A DNA stretch of 64,000 nt from Streptomyces sp. NBC_00442 (GTDB lineage: Bacteria; Actinomycetota; Actinomycetes; Streptomycetales; Streptomycetaceae). The translations under genes were made by a program, and so were the position numbers. The notes under the pieces were generated by a model. It did not search any database. It was given only the letters and a program-made list of their open reading frames with translations, and had not been told where the DNA came from. Positions 16,610 to 26,256 of this stretch are shown in pieces (position 1 is the first letter of the stretch; each line of letters starts with the position of its first letter). The stretch is from contig NZ_CP107918.1 of NCBI RefSeq assembly GCF_036014195.1, forward strand, positions 5,208,001 to 5,272,000, written 5' to 3'.

Positions 16610-17776
16610 TCAGCTCACGACCAGCCGCTCCAGATCCTCCACCACCCGCGCCGGACTCGGCATCTCCGCCATGTCCGCCCGCAACTCCTGCGCACACTTG
16701 AGGTAGCGCGGGTCGTCCAGCACGTCCCGGATCGCCTCGCGCACCTGGCCGGGGTCGTTCTGCGGGGCGGCCTCGCCGAGGACTCGGGCGGCGCCGGCCG
16801 CGGCCAGCAGTTCCGCCGAGGCGAACTGGTCGACGATCTGCGGGAGGACCACCTGGGGGAGGCCGAACGAGCACGAGGTGAGCGTCGTGTTGGCGCCCCC
16901 ATGGTGGATGACCGCGTCGCAGTCGCGCAGGAACAGGTTGAGCGGGACAGGCTCGACGACACGGACGTTGTCCGGCACCGTGCCGAAGCCCTCGTGGAAG
17001 GACGCGTCCGCCGTCACCACCGCCTCGACGTTCTCCAGCCCGTCGAACGCCGCGATGATCGAGCGGTACAGCCCGGTCCCGTTGAGGACGAGAGTCTGGC
17101 GGCCCAGGCACACCACGACACGGCGCACCCCGTCCGCGGCCGGCCGGTGCAGCCGGTCGGGCACGGTGCCCGTGCCGTTGAAGGGGACGTAACCGATGGG
17201 TGCGCCCGGCGCCGCGCTCGGGTGGCGAAGGGCCGGCGGGCACGGGTCGAGCAGCAGGGTCGGGTCGGGCAGGCCGTCGAGGCCGAGGCGCTCGGCGGTC
17301 CCGTGCAGGAAGTTGCGGGCCGAGGCGCGCGAGGGCCCGCTCAGCGGGTCGACGCCCCAGCGGTGCTGCACGGAGGGGATGCCGAGGGCGCCGGCCACGA
17401 GCTGGCCGGCCAGCTCCATCTGCTCGGAGACGATGAGGTCGGGCCGCCACTCGCGGGCGAACTCCAGGTAGGAGCTGACCAGATAACGGGCGTGGGTCTC
17501 CCACAGCTTGGTGGCGCCCGCCATCTTCGCCGGCGGCGTCGGCCCCATCAGCTCCAACGGGCGTACGCCGGAGGGGAGATGACGCTGGAGGACGTCCAGG
17601 CCGTGGAAGCGGTCGCCGATGTCGACGGCCGAGATCCCGGCGGCGCGGGCCGCGTCGGTGACGTCAGGCTGCGCGGCGACCATCACCTCGTGGCCCGCTC
17701 CCCGCAGCGCCCAGGCCAGCGGCACCATGGGGGTGAAGTGCGTGGGGAAGGGGGTGCTCAGCATCAGTACGCGCAT
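16610..17776 (-). CDS. Glycosyltransferase (EryCIII-like, GT1 family), GT-1
   Basis: The 388-residue GT-B enzyme has the N-terminal start MRVLMLSTPFPTHFTPMVPL, the inter-domain HRWGVDPLSG segment and the nucleotide-sugar site VIHHGGANTTL. It belongs to the EryCIII/DesVII-like family that transfers deoxysugars to polyketides. The ATG at 17776 has a GGAGGA ribosome site and matches the start of the sister enzymes. Its first 113 bases overlap the 3' end of the exporter gene in another frame. It is the last of four glycosyltransferases in this operon. Confidence 0.9.
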   Translation of the reverse strand: MRVLMLSTPFPTHFTPMVPLAWALRGAGHEVMVAAQPDVTDAARAAGISAVDIGDRFHGLDVLQRHLPSGVRPLELMGPTPPAKMAGATKLWETHARYLVSSYLEFAREWRPDLIVSEQMELAGQLVAGALGIPSVQHRWGVDPLSGPSRASARNFLHGTAERLGLDGLPDPTLLLDPCPPALRHPSAAPGAPIGYVPFNGTGTVPDRLHRPAADGVRRVVVCLGRQTLVLNGTGLYRSIIAAFDGLENVEAVVTADASFHEGFGTVPDNVRVVEPVPLNLFLRDCDAVIHHGGANTTLTSCSFGLPQVVLPQIVDQFASAELLAAAGAARVLGEAAPQNDPGQVREAIRDVLDDPRYLKCAQELRADMAEMPSPARVVEDLERLVVS

Positions 17777-19496
17777 CGTCGTCGTCCTCCTCGGACTGTG
17801 GGGCGGCCTTCTCGGCGGGTGCGGGGGTGGAGGCGGGGGTGGGGGAGTCGGCGGACGCCTCAGCGCCAAAGGCGTCGGCGGGCTCCGCGTCCGACGGGCC
17901 GGCGGCCCCGTCGGCCAGCGCGTTCACGTCGACGTCCTTCATGAGCAGGGCGGTGACCAGCGCGACCAGCAGGAGCCCCGCGGCCGTCAGGAGCAGCGTG
18001 GACGTGGCGTGCGCGAAGGCGTCGGTCACCAGGTGGCGGCGGACCGCGTCGAGCCCGGCGAGCTGGGCGGCCGCGGCGTCCGGGTCCTTGACGCCGGAGG
18101 CTCCGGCCGCGGACGCGAAGCGGGCGCTGAGCACCGCGCCGAGCACCGTGCCGCCGATGGTGGTGCCCAGCATCGTGGCGAACCGGGACGTGGTGGTGAC
18201 CACGCCCAACTGGTCCGCGGAAGCGGCCGATTGGGTCATGAACAGCGCGATCTGGGTCACGCCGCCCAGCCCCACCCCGAGCAGCAGGAGCAGCAGGTCG
18301 AGCTGCCAGACGCTGGCGTCGGCCACGGTGAGGCCGAGCCCGGCGACCGCGGTGGTCGCCGTCGCCGTGGTGGCCACCAGGACCGGCTTGCACCTGCCGG
18401 TACGAGTGATGATCTTGCCCCAGCCGAGGAAGACCAGCACGACGCCGACGGCGAGCGGGATCAAGTGCAGGCCGACCGCGTCGAGCGAGACGCCCCGCAC
18501 GATGTTCAGGTAGTTGATGAGGAACACCGGCAGCGAAAGCAGCGCGAAGCCGCCCACGAACTGGAGGATCGCGGCGGGCCTGAACACCTTGTCCTTGAAC
18601 AGGGTGAGCGGCATCAGCGGATCGGCCGCCTTCAGCTGCCGGGCCACGAACGCGCCGGCCATCAGGAAGCCGCCGTAGAAGTAGGGCAGGACCGGACCCG
18701 AGAACGAGTTGTGCTCGCCGTACGCCTTCACGCCCAGCAGCAGCGCGCACGTGGCGGCCGCGATGAGCACCGAGCCGAGGATGTCGACCTTCTGCCGGGT
18801 GCCCTTGACCGGGAGCCGCAGCGCCCAGGCCACGCCGGCCAGGGCGAGGCCCGCGAGCGGCACGTTGAGCAGGAAGATCCAGCGCCAGGACAGGTTCTCG
18901 CTGAGCGGCCCGCCGATCATGGGCCCGGCGATGATGCCGGCCGCTATGAGCGCGCCGCCCGCGTTGGAGCGTCCGGCCCGCGACTTGGGCGGGTACAGGG
19001 TGGCGATCACGATGAGCGTCATGCTCATCAGACCGCCGCCGCCGAGCCCCTGGACGGCACGGAAGACGATCAGCTGGGTGAGCGAGTGCGCGGTCGCGCA
19101 CAGCGCGGAGCCCGCGAGGAACGTGCCGAGCGCCGCGAGGTAGATGCGGCGCGGCCCGTAACTGTCGCTGAGCCTGCCGTACAGCGGCTGCGCGGCCGTC
19201 GCGGCCAGCAGGTACGCGGTGATCAGCCAGGGGAAGCGGTCGATGCCGTGGGCCGGGTCGAGGTCGCGCACGATCGGCAGGACGGCCGAGGAGATGATCG
19301 AGCCGTCGAGCAGGGCCAGTGTCATGGTGGCCATCGCGCAGACGATGAACACCAGGACCTGGATGTCGCTCATGCCGTTCGGATTGGGCTTCTTCTCCTT
19401 GGCCGCCACGTCGGCCGTCTCCTGGGCTCCCGTCTTGGCCGCCTTCTGGGGGGCCGAGTCGTTTCCGGTGGCTTCGGCGGTCACGTCGGTGCTCAC
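17664..19496 (-). CDS. MFS drug exporter, 14-TM DHA2 family
   Basis: The 610-residue membrane protein has a soluble N-terminus of about 42 residues, then about 14 hydrophobic helices with the motif A region YGRLSDSYGPRR and the motif C region AGIIAGPMIGGPLS of QacA/EmrB-type proton antiporters. It probably exports the glycosylated product and confers self-resistance. The GTG start overlaps the stop of glycosyltransferase GT-2 (GTGA). The last 65 residues are a low-complexity acidic tail that overlaps the next gene by 113 bases; a nearby frameshift cannot be excluded. Confidence 0.9.
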   Translation of the reverse strand: MSTDVTAEATGNDSAPQKAAKTGAQETADVAAKEKKPNPNGMSDIQVLVFIVCAMATMTLALLDGSIISSAVLPIVRDLDPAHGIDRFPWLITAYLLAATAAQPLYGRLSDSYGPRRIYLAALGTFLAGSALCATAHSLTQLIVFRAVQGLGGGGLMSMTLIVIATLYPPKSRAGRSNAGGALIAAGIIAGPMIGGPLSENLSWRWIFLLNVPLAGLALAGVAWALRLPVKGTRQKVDILGSVLIAAATCALLLGVKAYGEHNSFSGPVLPYFYGGFLMAGAFVARQLKAADPLMPLTLFKDKVFRPAAILQFVGGFALLSLPVFLINYLNIVRGVSLDAVGLHLIPLAVGVVLVFLGWGKIITRTGRCKPVLVATTATATTAVAGLGLTVADASVWQLDLLLLLLGVGLGGVTQIALFMTQSAASADQLGVVTTTSRFATMLGTTIGGTVLGAVLSARFASAAGASGVKDPDAAAAQLAGLDAVRRHLVTDAFAHATSTLLLTAAGLLLVALVTALLMKDVDVNALADGAAGPSDAEPADAFGAEASADSPTPASTPAPAEKAAPQSEEDDDDARTDAEHPLPHALHPHGAAGLGAAGSGPRGDGRRAA

Positions 19497-20662
19497 GCCA
19501 GTACCTCCTGACGTGTCGTCAACTGTTCGAGCAGGGGGACCGTGTCGGCCGCGCTGGGCATGGCGCGCACCTCGTCGCGCAAGCGCTCGGCGGCGGCGCG
19601 GAAGGCGGGCTCCGTGAGCAACCGGCCGATCGCGGCGGCGAGTTCGGGCTCGCTGTTCTGGCGTTCGGCGCTGTCCAGGGTGATCGCGGCGCCCGCCGCC
19701 GCGACCTTGTCGCCCGCGAGGAACGTCTCGTCGAGCTGCGGGAGCACCAGCTGGGGGATGCCGAGCGCGGCGGCGGCGAGCGTGGAGCCGGGCCCGCCGT
19801 GGTGGACCACGAGGTCGGCCCCGGGGAAGAGCAGGCCGGGCGCGCTCTCCCCGGTGTACGTCATGCCCTCGGGCAGGGCGCCGATCGCCGCCCGGTGCTC
19901 GGGGGCCGCGTGGACGACCGCCTCCACACCTCCCGCGGCGGACAGCGCGTCCAGGACCCGGCGAAGGAGCGGGGCTCCGTCCAGGTCGAGGGTGTAGCCG
20001 CCCAGCGCCACCGCGACCCGGCGCCCGGGTGCGGCCGTGTACGTCCAGGGCGTGCCGCCGCCGGTGTGCGGCTCGGGGCGGATCGGCCGGGCGGGGGGTG
20101 CGTCGGCGCTCCCGAGGGAGGTCGGCGCGGGGTCGAGGATCAGGTCCGGCTCCGGTACGGAGCCCAGACCCAGGCGCTCACACAGCGGGCCGAGCCACAT
20201 CCGGGTCAGGCCCAGCATGAACGCGCTGGTGGGGGCCACGCCCCAGCGGTGCCAGACGCTCGGTACGCCCAGCACCTCGGCGACGATCGGGCCGGCGAAC
20301 TCCATGTGGTCCGAGATCACCAGGTCGGCCCGCCACTCACGGGCCAGGTCGAGGTAGTCGTACAGGAAGTACGGGGCGTGGTTGCGCCACATCTGGGCGG
20401 CGCCGTCGATCTGCTGGGCCGGCGGGCGGCCCACCACCTCGATGGGGCGCAGGCCCTCGGGCCGACGGCCCCGGCGCAGATCCATGTAGTGGAAGGCCTC
20501 GCCGAACGTGGCGGTCGCGAGGCCCGCGGCCGCGGCGGGCCCGGTCACGTCGGGCTGCCCGGCGACGAGCACCTCGTGGCCCGCGCCGGTGAGCGCGCGG
20601 ACCAGCGGCAGCAGGGGCAGGAAGTGCGTGTCGACGGGGGTGGCGATGATCAGTGCGCGCAT
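19493..20662 (-). CDS. Glycosyltransferase (EryCIII-like, GT1 family), GT-2
   Basis: The 389-residue GT-B enzyme starts MRALIIATPVDTHFLPLLPL, has HRWGVAPTSAF in the acceptor domain and the donor-site LVVHHGGPGSTLAAAALGIP. It overlaps GT-3 by 13 bases at its start and the exporter by four at its end, so it is translationally coupled on both sides. A deoxysugar donor from the cluster is expected; acceptor and position in the saccharide chain are unknown. Confidence 0.9.
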   Translation of the reverse strand: MRALIIATPVDTHFLPLLPLVRALTGAGHEVLVAGQPDVTGPAAAAGLATATFGEAFHYMDLRRGRRPEGLRPIEVVGRPPAQQIDGAAQMWRNHAPYFLYDYLDLAREWRADLVISDHMEFAGPIVAEVLGVPSVWHRWGVAPTSAFMLGLTRMWLGPLCERLGLGSVPEPDLILDPAPTSLGSADAPPARPIRPEPHTGGGTPWTYTAAPGRRVAVALGGYTLDLDGAPLLRRVLDALSAAGGVEAVVHAAPEHRAAIGALPEGMTYTGESAPGLLFPGADLVVHHGGPGSTLAAAALGIPQLVLPQLDETFLAGDKVAAAGAAITLDSAERQNSEPELAAAIGRLLTEPAFRAAAERLRDEVRAMPSAADTVPLLEQLTTRQEVLA

Positions 20663-21816
20663 CGGAGGTTCTCCAGGTCACGGACGACGGCGGCGGGGCT
20701 CGGCATGGCGGCCATGGTCTCGGCGAGGACGCCGGCGCCCTTGGCGAAGCGCTCCTCGGCGAGCAGGGTGCGTACGGCCTCGGCCACCTGGGCCGGGTCG
20801 TTCTGCGCCTCGGCGGTGCGCAGCGTCAGGCCGGCGTCGGCGGCGGCCAGCAGATCGCCGCCCTCGAACTGGTCGACCAGCTGCGGCATGATCAGCTGCG
20901 GTACGCCGAAACTCGCCACGGCGAGCAGGGTGTTGGCGCCGCCGTGGGTGACCACCGCGTCCGTCGTGTCGAGGAAGCCATTGAGCGGGGTCGGCGCGAT
21001 GATGGTCACGTTGGACGGGATGGTGCCGAGCTCGTCGACGAACTCCTCCTGCACCGTCATCACCGCGTCGGTCTCCGGCAGGTCGCCGAAGGCCTCGACG
21101 ATGCCGCGGAACATGGGGAGGCCGCCGAGCGAGATGGTCTGGCGGCCCATGGTCACGCAGACCCGGGGCTTGTCACCGCGGTGGCGCAGCCAACTCGGCA
21201 CGGATCCCGTGCCGTTGAAGGGGATGTGCCGGATCGGCGCGCCGGCCGGCGCGCCCTTCACCAGGAGCTGCGGGGGCGCCGGGTCGAGCAGCAGATCGGG
21301 CTTGGGCAGGCCGCCCTCGATGCCGAGCCGCTCACAGGTGCCCTGGAGCAGGTCCTCGGCGGTGGCCCGCATCAGGTGGCTCATCGGGTCGACGCCCCAG
21401 CGGTGCGACACCACCGGGATCTTGTGCACGCCGCCGACGAGGCACGCGACCCAGTCGAAGATCTCGGAGATCACCAGATCGGGCTTGAACGCCGCGGCGA
21501 CTTCGAGGTACTTGGGTGCCATGTAGCGGGTGTGCAGCACCCACACCCGGGAGCCGATCATGGTCATCTTCGGGGTGAGCGGCCCGACGATCTCGATGGG
21601 CCGCTTGTCGGGCGGCAGCGGCGGGCTGAGCAGGTCCTTGCCGAAGAACTGCCGTCCCACGGACACCGTGTTGAGGCCCGCCGAACGAGCCATCGGGATG
21701 ATGTCGGGCTGCCCGGCGACCAGGACCTCGTGCCCGGCGCCGCGCAGCGCCCAGGCCAGCGGCACCATGCAGGTGAAGTGGGTGGACTCGGGGCTGCTCA
21801 GGATCAGTACACGCAT
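20650..21816 (-). CDS. Glycosyltransferase (EryCIII-like, GT1 family), GT-3
   Basis: The 388-residue GT-B enzyme begins MRVLILSSPESTHFTCMVPL, has HRWGVDPMSHLM and the donor-site VVTHGGANTLLAVASFGVP, with Thr-His in place of the usual His-His. It is the closest sister of GT-1 in this window (shared PFNGTG and CLGRQT/TMGRQT segments), suggesting in-cluster duplication. The ATG has an AAGGA site and lies 13 bases inside the NRPS gene end. The longer frame upstream of 21816 is an out-of-frame reading of the NRPS gene. Confidence 0.9.
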   Translation of the reverse strand: MRVLILSSPESTHFTCMVPLAWALRGAGHEVLVAGQPDIIPMARSAGLNTVSVGRQFFGKDLLSPPLPPDKRPIEIVGPLTPKMTMIGSRVWVLHTRYMAPKYLEVAAAFKPDLVISEIFDWVACLVGGVHKIPVVSHRWGVDPMSHLMRATAEDLLQGTCERLGIEGGLPKPDLLLDPAPPQLLVKGAPAGAPIRHIPFNGTGSVPSWLRHRGDKPRVCVTMGRQTISLGGLPMFRGIVEAFGDLPETDAVMTVQEEFVDELGTIPSNVTIIAPTPLNGFLDTTDAVVTHGGANTLLAVASFGVPQLIMPQLVDQFEGGDLLAAADAGLTLRTAEAQNDPAQVAEAVRTLLAEERFAKGAGVLAETMAAMPSPAAVVRDLENLRCAH

Positions 21817-24800
21817 GAGGTGTCCTTGGAGGGGGTGAGGGGAGCGGCGAGGGGCGCGGCCGGTGCGGCGGGGCCGCGGCGCAGACGCTCGGTGTACGAG
21901 GTCACCACCCGGTCCGCGATCTCGGCCGGGATCCGGTCGGTGCGTACCGAGGCGGTGATCAGGGCGCCGTCCGGCGTGATGCGGACGTCGAGCTCCAGCT
22001 CGGTGAACATGGTGGGCGCGCCGATGCGCGACAACTGGGCGGTGCAGTCGGCGAGTTCGAGGCGCGGGTCGGGGTCGTCCTGCATGAGGAAGCTCGGCAT
22101 CGGGCGCAGCGACTCGCCGCCGCCGGTCAGCACCACGGTGCGGGCCAGCTGGGCGCCGCCGGTCTCCTGGGCGGCCAGCGCCTCGTCGACATGGGTGACC
22201 GCCCGCTCCAGGAGCCCGGCGCCGTCGTCCTTGTGCGGCGGCCAGAAGCGCAGGAAGAGCAGGTCGACCCGGCAGCTGATGGCGGAGGCGAGCACCTCGC
22301 TGCCGCGCCGGGCCACCGGGACCTTGACGGCGATGTCCTCCTGTCCCGTCAACTCCCTGAGTACCAGGCCGAATTGTGCGGCGAGGAGAGCGAAGCGGGT
22401 GGTGCCGAGTTCGCGGGCCCGCTCGTCCCAGCGGGCGAGCTCGGTGTTGGTGACGGTGAGCGAGGGGGAGTGGCCGGGCCCGGCGTTGATGTCGTTGTCG
22501 GCGCGGCCCGGCAGCTCCAGGGGTTCCTGAAGCTCCAGGTGGTCCTCCCAGTACTCGGCCTGCTCCGCCAGGTCCACCCGGGACATCACCCTGCGGTGGT
22601 CGGCGGACACCTCGGCGAGGGTCGCGGCCGGAGCCGGGAAGGCGGGGGCGCGGCCCGCGAGCCGGGCGGCGTAGGCGAGTGAGAGGTCGCCGGCGAGCAC
22701 CGTCTCGGACGCCCCGTCGAACGCCACGTGGTGGGCGACCAGGCCGAACAGGGTGCGTCCGGTGTCCTCGGCGCGCACCGCGGCGCACCGCCACACCTCG
22801 GCGTCGCGCACCCGCAGCGGGGTGAGCGCGGCGGCCAGCCAGTCCCGGGCGGCCCGCCGCTCGTCGGCCGCGTCGTCGAGCAACAGCACCTCGGCGGCGG
22901 CCGGTGTCTCCGGCACCACCGCGTAACCGATCTCGTTGTTGCGGATCAAGTACCGCGCGTGCAGGGCCTGGTGGCGCAGATGGACGTCGCCGACCGCGCG
23001 CGTGAGGGCGTCGACGTCGACCGGCCCCTCGATCCACCAGGTCATCCGGCACAGGCCGCCGAGACCGTCCTTGTCGTGGGCGGCGGCGAACAGGAAGCCG
23101 GACTGCTCGGGCGGCAGCAGGATCTCGCCGGGTTCCAGGCCCGGGACCGGGGCGTCGGCGGCCTCGGCCGAGCGGGCCGTGGCGTCGAGCCACGCGGCGA
23201 GCCGGCGCACGGTCGGAGTGCGGAAGATCTGCGAGGGCTGTACGGCCGCGCCGAGCACCGCGTCCAGGTGCTGGCACAGCCGGGCCGCTTCGAGGGAGCT
23301 TCCGCCGAGCTCGAAGAACGAGACGTCGCCGGGCACGCGGTCGGTGTCGAGCACCGCCCGGAACCCGTCGGCGACCAGGGCCGCCGTGCCCTCGAACGAC
23401 TCGGCGGGCCCGGCCGGATGCTCCCGCTCGGGACGCACCCGGGCGGCGAGATCGCGCCGGTCGACCTTGCCGTTGGCGAGCTGCGGGAACCGGTCGACGA
23501 GCTGGACCCGGCGGGGCACCAGATACTCCGGAAGCAGCTCGGCCAGGCGCCGGCGCAGCTCGGCGGGGCCGATCCCGGCGGCGCCGCGCGTGTAGAACAG
23601 CGCGAGCCCGTGATAGGAGCCGTCGGGCTTGGGCACCGGCACCACCGCGGCGCCGGTCACCGTGGCCACCCGCTCCACGGTGCGCTCCACCTCGGCGGGC
23701 TCGATCCGGTGGCCCCGGATCTTGATCTGTCGGTCGCCGCGGCCCGTGTAGTGGAACACGCCCTCGGCGGACCGGTTGCCCAAGTCACCCGTGCGGTAGA
23801 GGCGTTGGGGGTGTCCGTCGATCTCCACCTCGACGAAGACCTCCCGGGTCAACGCCGGATTCCCGAGGTAGCCCAGGGCGAGGCCGGGACCGCCCAGGCA
23901 CAGCTCGCCGGTCTCGCCCGGCGCGCACACCCGGGTGCCGTCCAGGACGTACACATCGGTGTGCGCGAGCGCGCGGCCCAGCGGGATGCCGGCCGGATCG
24001 TCGCAGTCCTCGTCGCGCACCACGTGTGCGGTGACGACCGCGCCGCACTCGACGGGCCCGTACACGTTGAGCAGCGGGATGCCGGGGTGCTCGGCGAGGA
24101 AGGCGCGCACCCGGGGCGGGGCGGCCCGCTCGCCGCCGATGGACAGCCACTTCATCCCGGCGAAGGCGCCGACATCGGTGGTGACCAGCATGTTGAACAG
24201 CTGGGTCGTCATGAACGCGGCGTTGACGCCCTCCTCGGCGATCAGCGCCCGCAGGGTGCGCGGCACGAGGACCGTCTCGTCGAGCAGCACGGTGCGCCCG
24301 CCGGTCAGGAGCATGCTCCAGCAGTCGAGCGCGAAGCCGTCCCAGGTCGGGGGAGCGGTCTGCGGCATCACGGTGCCGGGGCCGAGCTCGGCGTAGAACG
24401 CCCCGTCGAACAGGCGCACCACGTTCTCGTGGCTCGACACCACACCCTTGGGAGCACCGGTGGAGCCCGAGGTGAAGAACACCGAGCAGGCGTCGGAGCC
24501 GCTCACCGCGACCGGCGCGGGGGTCAGGCCGCGCGCGGCGGTCAGCGACAGCTCCTCGGCGGGCGGCGCCCAGACGGGCACGGACCAGTCCCCGTCCACG
24601 GTGGTCACCAGGAGCGGCGCGCCCAGCCGGCCGGTCACTGCCTCGAGCCGGTCGACGGGCCAGCGGGCGTCCAGGACCGAATACGCGGCCCCGCACTTGA
24701 ACAGCGCGAGCAGCACCGCGATCTGCGGGATGCCGCGCTCCATGAGCACCGGCACCAGATGGCCCCGCCGCACGCCGCGCGCCTGAAGGAGCGCCGCGTA

Positions 24801-24965
24801 CGCGTCGGACACGGCGTCGAGCTCGCGGTAGGAGACGCCGACCCCCCTGTGGCGCACGGCGACCGCCTCCGGGAAACGGCGGGCCGCGTCCTGGAACAGG
24901 CCGTGCATCGTCTCGCCCCGCACGAAGCGGTTCGTGCCCGTCGTGGGCTCAAGGAGTACGGTCAT
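21804..24965 (-). CDS. Nonribosomal peptide synthetase module, A-PCP-C
   Basis: The 1053-residue protein has an adenylation domain (about 1-510; A3 VFFTSGSTGAPKGVV at 162-176, invariant Asp209 in TWDGFALDCW, A10 lysine 500 in QLANGKVDRR), a carrier domain with Ser557 in FELGGSSLE, and a C-terminal condensation domain (about 615-1053) with the catalytic HHVAFDG at 745-751. The order A-PCP-C, with no upstream condensation and no release domain, fits loading one amino acid and passing it to a non-peptidyl acceptor such as a sugar or aglycone hydroxyl (inference). A residue-by-residue specificity reading gives a mostly hydrophobic pocket that I cannot assign. ATGA overlap joins it to GT-4. Confidence 0.92.
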   Translation of the reverse strand: MTVLLEPTTGTNRFVRGETMHGLFQDAARRFPEAVAVRHRGVGVSYRELDAVSDAYAALLQARGVRRGHLVPVLMERGIPQIAVLLALFKCGAAYSVLDARWPVDRLEAVTGRLGAPLLVTTVDGDWSVPVWAPPAEELSLTAARGLTPAPVAVSGSDACSVFFTSGSTGAPKGVVSSHENVVRLFDGAFYAELGPGTVMPQTAPPTWDGFALDCWSMLLTGGRTVLLDETVLVPRTLRALIAEEGVNAAFMTTQLFNMLVTTDVGAFAGMKWLSIGGERAAPPRVRAFLAEHPGIPLLNVYGPVECGAVVTAHVVRDEDCDDPAGIPLGRALAHTDVYVLDGTRVCAPGETGELCLGGPGLALGYLGNPALTREVFVEVEIDGHPQRLYRTGDLGNRSAEGVFHYTGRGDRQIKIRGHRIEPAEVERTVERVATVTGAAVVPVPKPDGSYHGLALFYTRGAAGIGPAELRRRLAELLPEYLVPRRVQLVDRFPQLANGKVDRRDLAARVRPEREHPAGPAESFEGTAALVADGFRAVLDTDRVPGDVSFFELGGSSLEAARLCQHLDAVLGAAVQPSQIFRTPTVRRLAAWLDATARSAEAADAPVPGLEPGEILLPPEQSGFLFAAAHDKDGLGGLCRMTWWIEGPVDVDALTRAVGDVHLRHQALHARYLIRNNEIGYAVVPETPAAAEVLLLDDAADERRAARDWLAAALTPLRVRDAEVWRCAAVRAEDTGRTLFGLVAHHVAFDGASETVLAGDLSLAYAARLAGRAPAFPAPAATLAEVSADHRRVMSRVDLAEQAEYWEDHLELQEPLELPGRADNDINAGPGHSPSLTVTNTELARWDERARELGTTRFALLAAQFGLVLRELTGQEDIAVKVPVARRGSEVLASAISCRVDLLFLRFWPPHKDDGAGLLERAVTHVDEALAAQETGGAQLARTVVLTGGGESLRPMPSFLMQDDPDPRLELADCTAQLSRIGAPTMFTELELDVRITPDGALITASVRTDRIPAEIADRVVTSYTERLRRGPAAPAAPLAAPLTPSKDTSCVY

Positions 24966-26164
24966 CGTCTTCCTGTCTCCTCAGGTGTGGGAACGTCCGT
25001 GCGACCGGCTCTCACGCACTGCTCCAGGAAGCCCACCAGCCGGTCGGGGGTGGGCATCCGGTCGTTCTCGGCCCGCAGCGCCTCGGACCGCTCCCGGTAG
25101 GAGGGCCGCCGCAGCAGGTCCTGTACGGCGGCTCCCACCGCGCCCTCCTCGGCGTCCGCGGGCAGCGCGGTCCCCGCGCCCGATGCGCGCACCAGATGCG
25201 ACCAGTGCTCCTGGAAGGCGTTGCGCGGCAGGAGCAGCTGCGGAAGCCCGTGGGTGACGGCGATCAGCCCGCTGCCGACGCCGCCGTGGTGGACCAGCGC
25301 GTCGCAGTGCGCGAGCAGCACGTCCAGCGGGAACGACTCCACCATCCGTACGCCGTAGGGGAGTTGACCGGTGTTCGCGGCCTGCTCGGGGGTGACCGCG
25401 AGAACGACGTCGGTGTCCAGGTCGAGCAGCGAGCGCACCACGTGGTCGCGCACCTCGTCCAGGGCGGACGTCGTGACGCCGCCGGTGACACACACCAGGG
25501 GGCGGCCCGAGCCGCGCTCCGAGCGCAGCCAGTCCGGAAGGGCGGCGGGGCCGGCGAACGGGATGTAGCGCATGTCGGCGCGGCGCACCCCGTGCGGCGG
25601 GCGAAGGCCCGGCGGGCACGGGTCGATCCACACCGAGGGGCCGACCACCGGGTCGGCGTCGAAACGCTCGAAGAGCCTGGCGTAGGAGGGGCGCAGTTCG
25701 GCCTCGCTCTCGCAGTGCACGCCGAGCGACACGCCCCAGGTGTGGCCGACCGCCGGGACCTTGACCGCGGCGGCGGCCACCAGGCCGGCCGCGGCCGCCG
25801 TGTCGTGCACCACGATGTCCGGGCGCCAGAAGCGGGCGAAGTCGACGAGGTCGTCGGTGAGGGTGTCGGCGACGGCGATCATCTTCTCGATGAGCGCCTC
25901 GCTCAGGTCGGCGTCCAGGACCGCGACCGACTCGGCCGCCGCCTTCAACCTGCCCGGACCGAGGCCGAGTCGGCGGGCCGCGACCTCGGCGGTCGCGGCC
26001 TCGTCACCGACGGGCACGGCCACCAGACCGGCCCGGGTGACCGGGGCCACGCACTGGGGCCGCACCGCCACCCGCACCTCGTGGCCCGCAAGGCGGCAGG
26101 CCCAGGCGAGGGGGATGATCCAGGGGACATGGGCCGGGCCGTGCCCCACGAACAACACGCGCAT
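24962..26164 (-). CDS. Glycosyltransferase (EryCIII-like, GT1 family), GT-4
   Basis: The 400-residue GT-B enzyme starts MRVLFVGHGPAHVPWIIPLA and has GHTWGVSLG and the donor-site ALVHHGGVGSGLIAVTHGLP. It is divergent from GT-1 to GT-3, notably in the acceptor half. It is the first gene of a six-gene minus-strand operon (GT-4, NRPS, GT-3, GT-2, exporter, GT-1). A pair of SARP-like boxes lies about 60 bases upstream. Confidence 0.9.
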   Translation of the reverse strand: MRVLFVGHGPAHVPWIIPLAWACRLAGHEVRVAVRPQCVAPVTRAGLVAVPVGDEAATAEVAARRLGLGPGRLKAAAESVAVLDADLSEALIEKMIAVADTLTDDLVDFARFWRPDIVVHDTAAAAGLVAAAAVKVPAVGHTWGVSLGVHCESEAELRPSYARLFERFDADPVVGPSVWIDPCPPGLRPPHGVRRADMRYIPFAGPAALPDWLRSERGSGRPLVCVTGGVTTSALDEVRDHVVRSLLDLDTDVVLAVTPEQAANTGQLPYGVRMVESFPLDVLLAHCDALVHHGGVGSGLIAVTHGLPQLLLPRNAFQEHWSHLVRASGAGTALPADAEEGAVGAAVQDLLRRPSYRERSEALRAENDRMPTPDRLVGFLEQCVRAGRTDVPTPEETGRR

Positions 26165-26221
26165 TCAGTTGCCTCACTCCATCGCGTACGGTCAGTGGCA
26201 GGGCAAGGGTGGGGGCATCCG

Positions 26222-26237
26222 CTCGAATGCGACTCGC
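26222..26237 (-). promoter_or_regulatory. SARP-like direct repeat upstream of the GT/NRPS operon
   Basis: CTCGA at 26222 and CTCGC at 26233 are eleven bases apart, reading as GCGAG...TCGAG in the direction of the operon that starts at 26164. This is the spacing expected for SARP binding next to a -35 region. Confidence 0.45.
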
Positions 26238-26256
26238 GTCCGGTACGAACACGAAA

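Noticed and set aside
21817..23277. N-terminal fusion of glycosyltransferase GT-3 to a long upstream domain
   Set aside because: The upstream part is an out-of-frame reading of the NRPS gene; the transferase has a conserved start and ribosome site at 21816.
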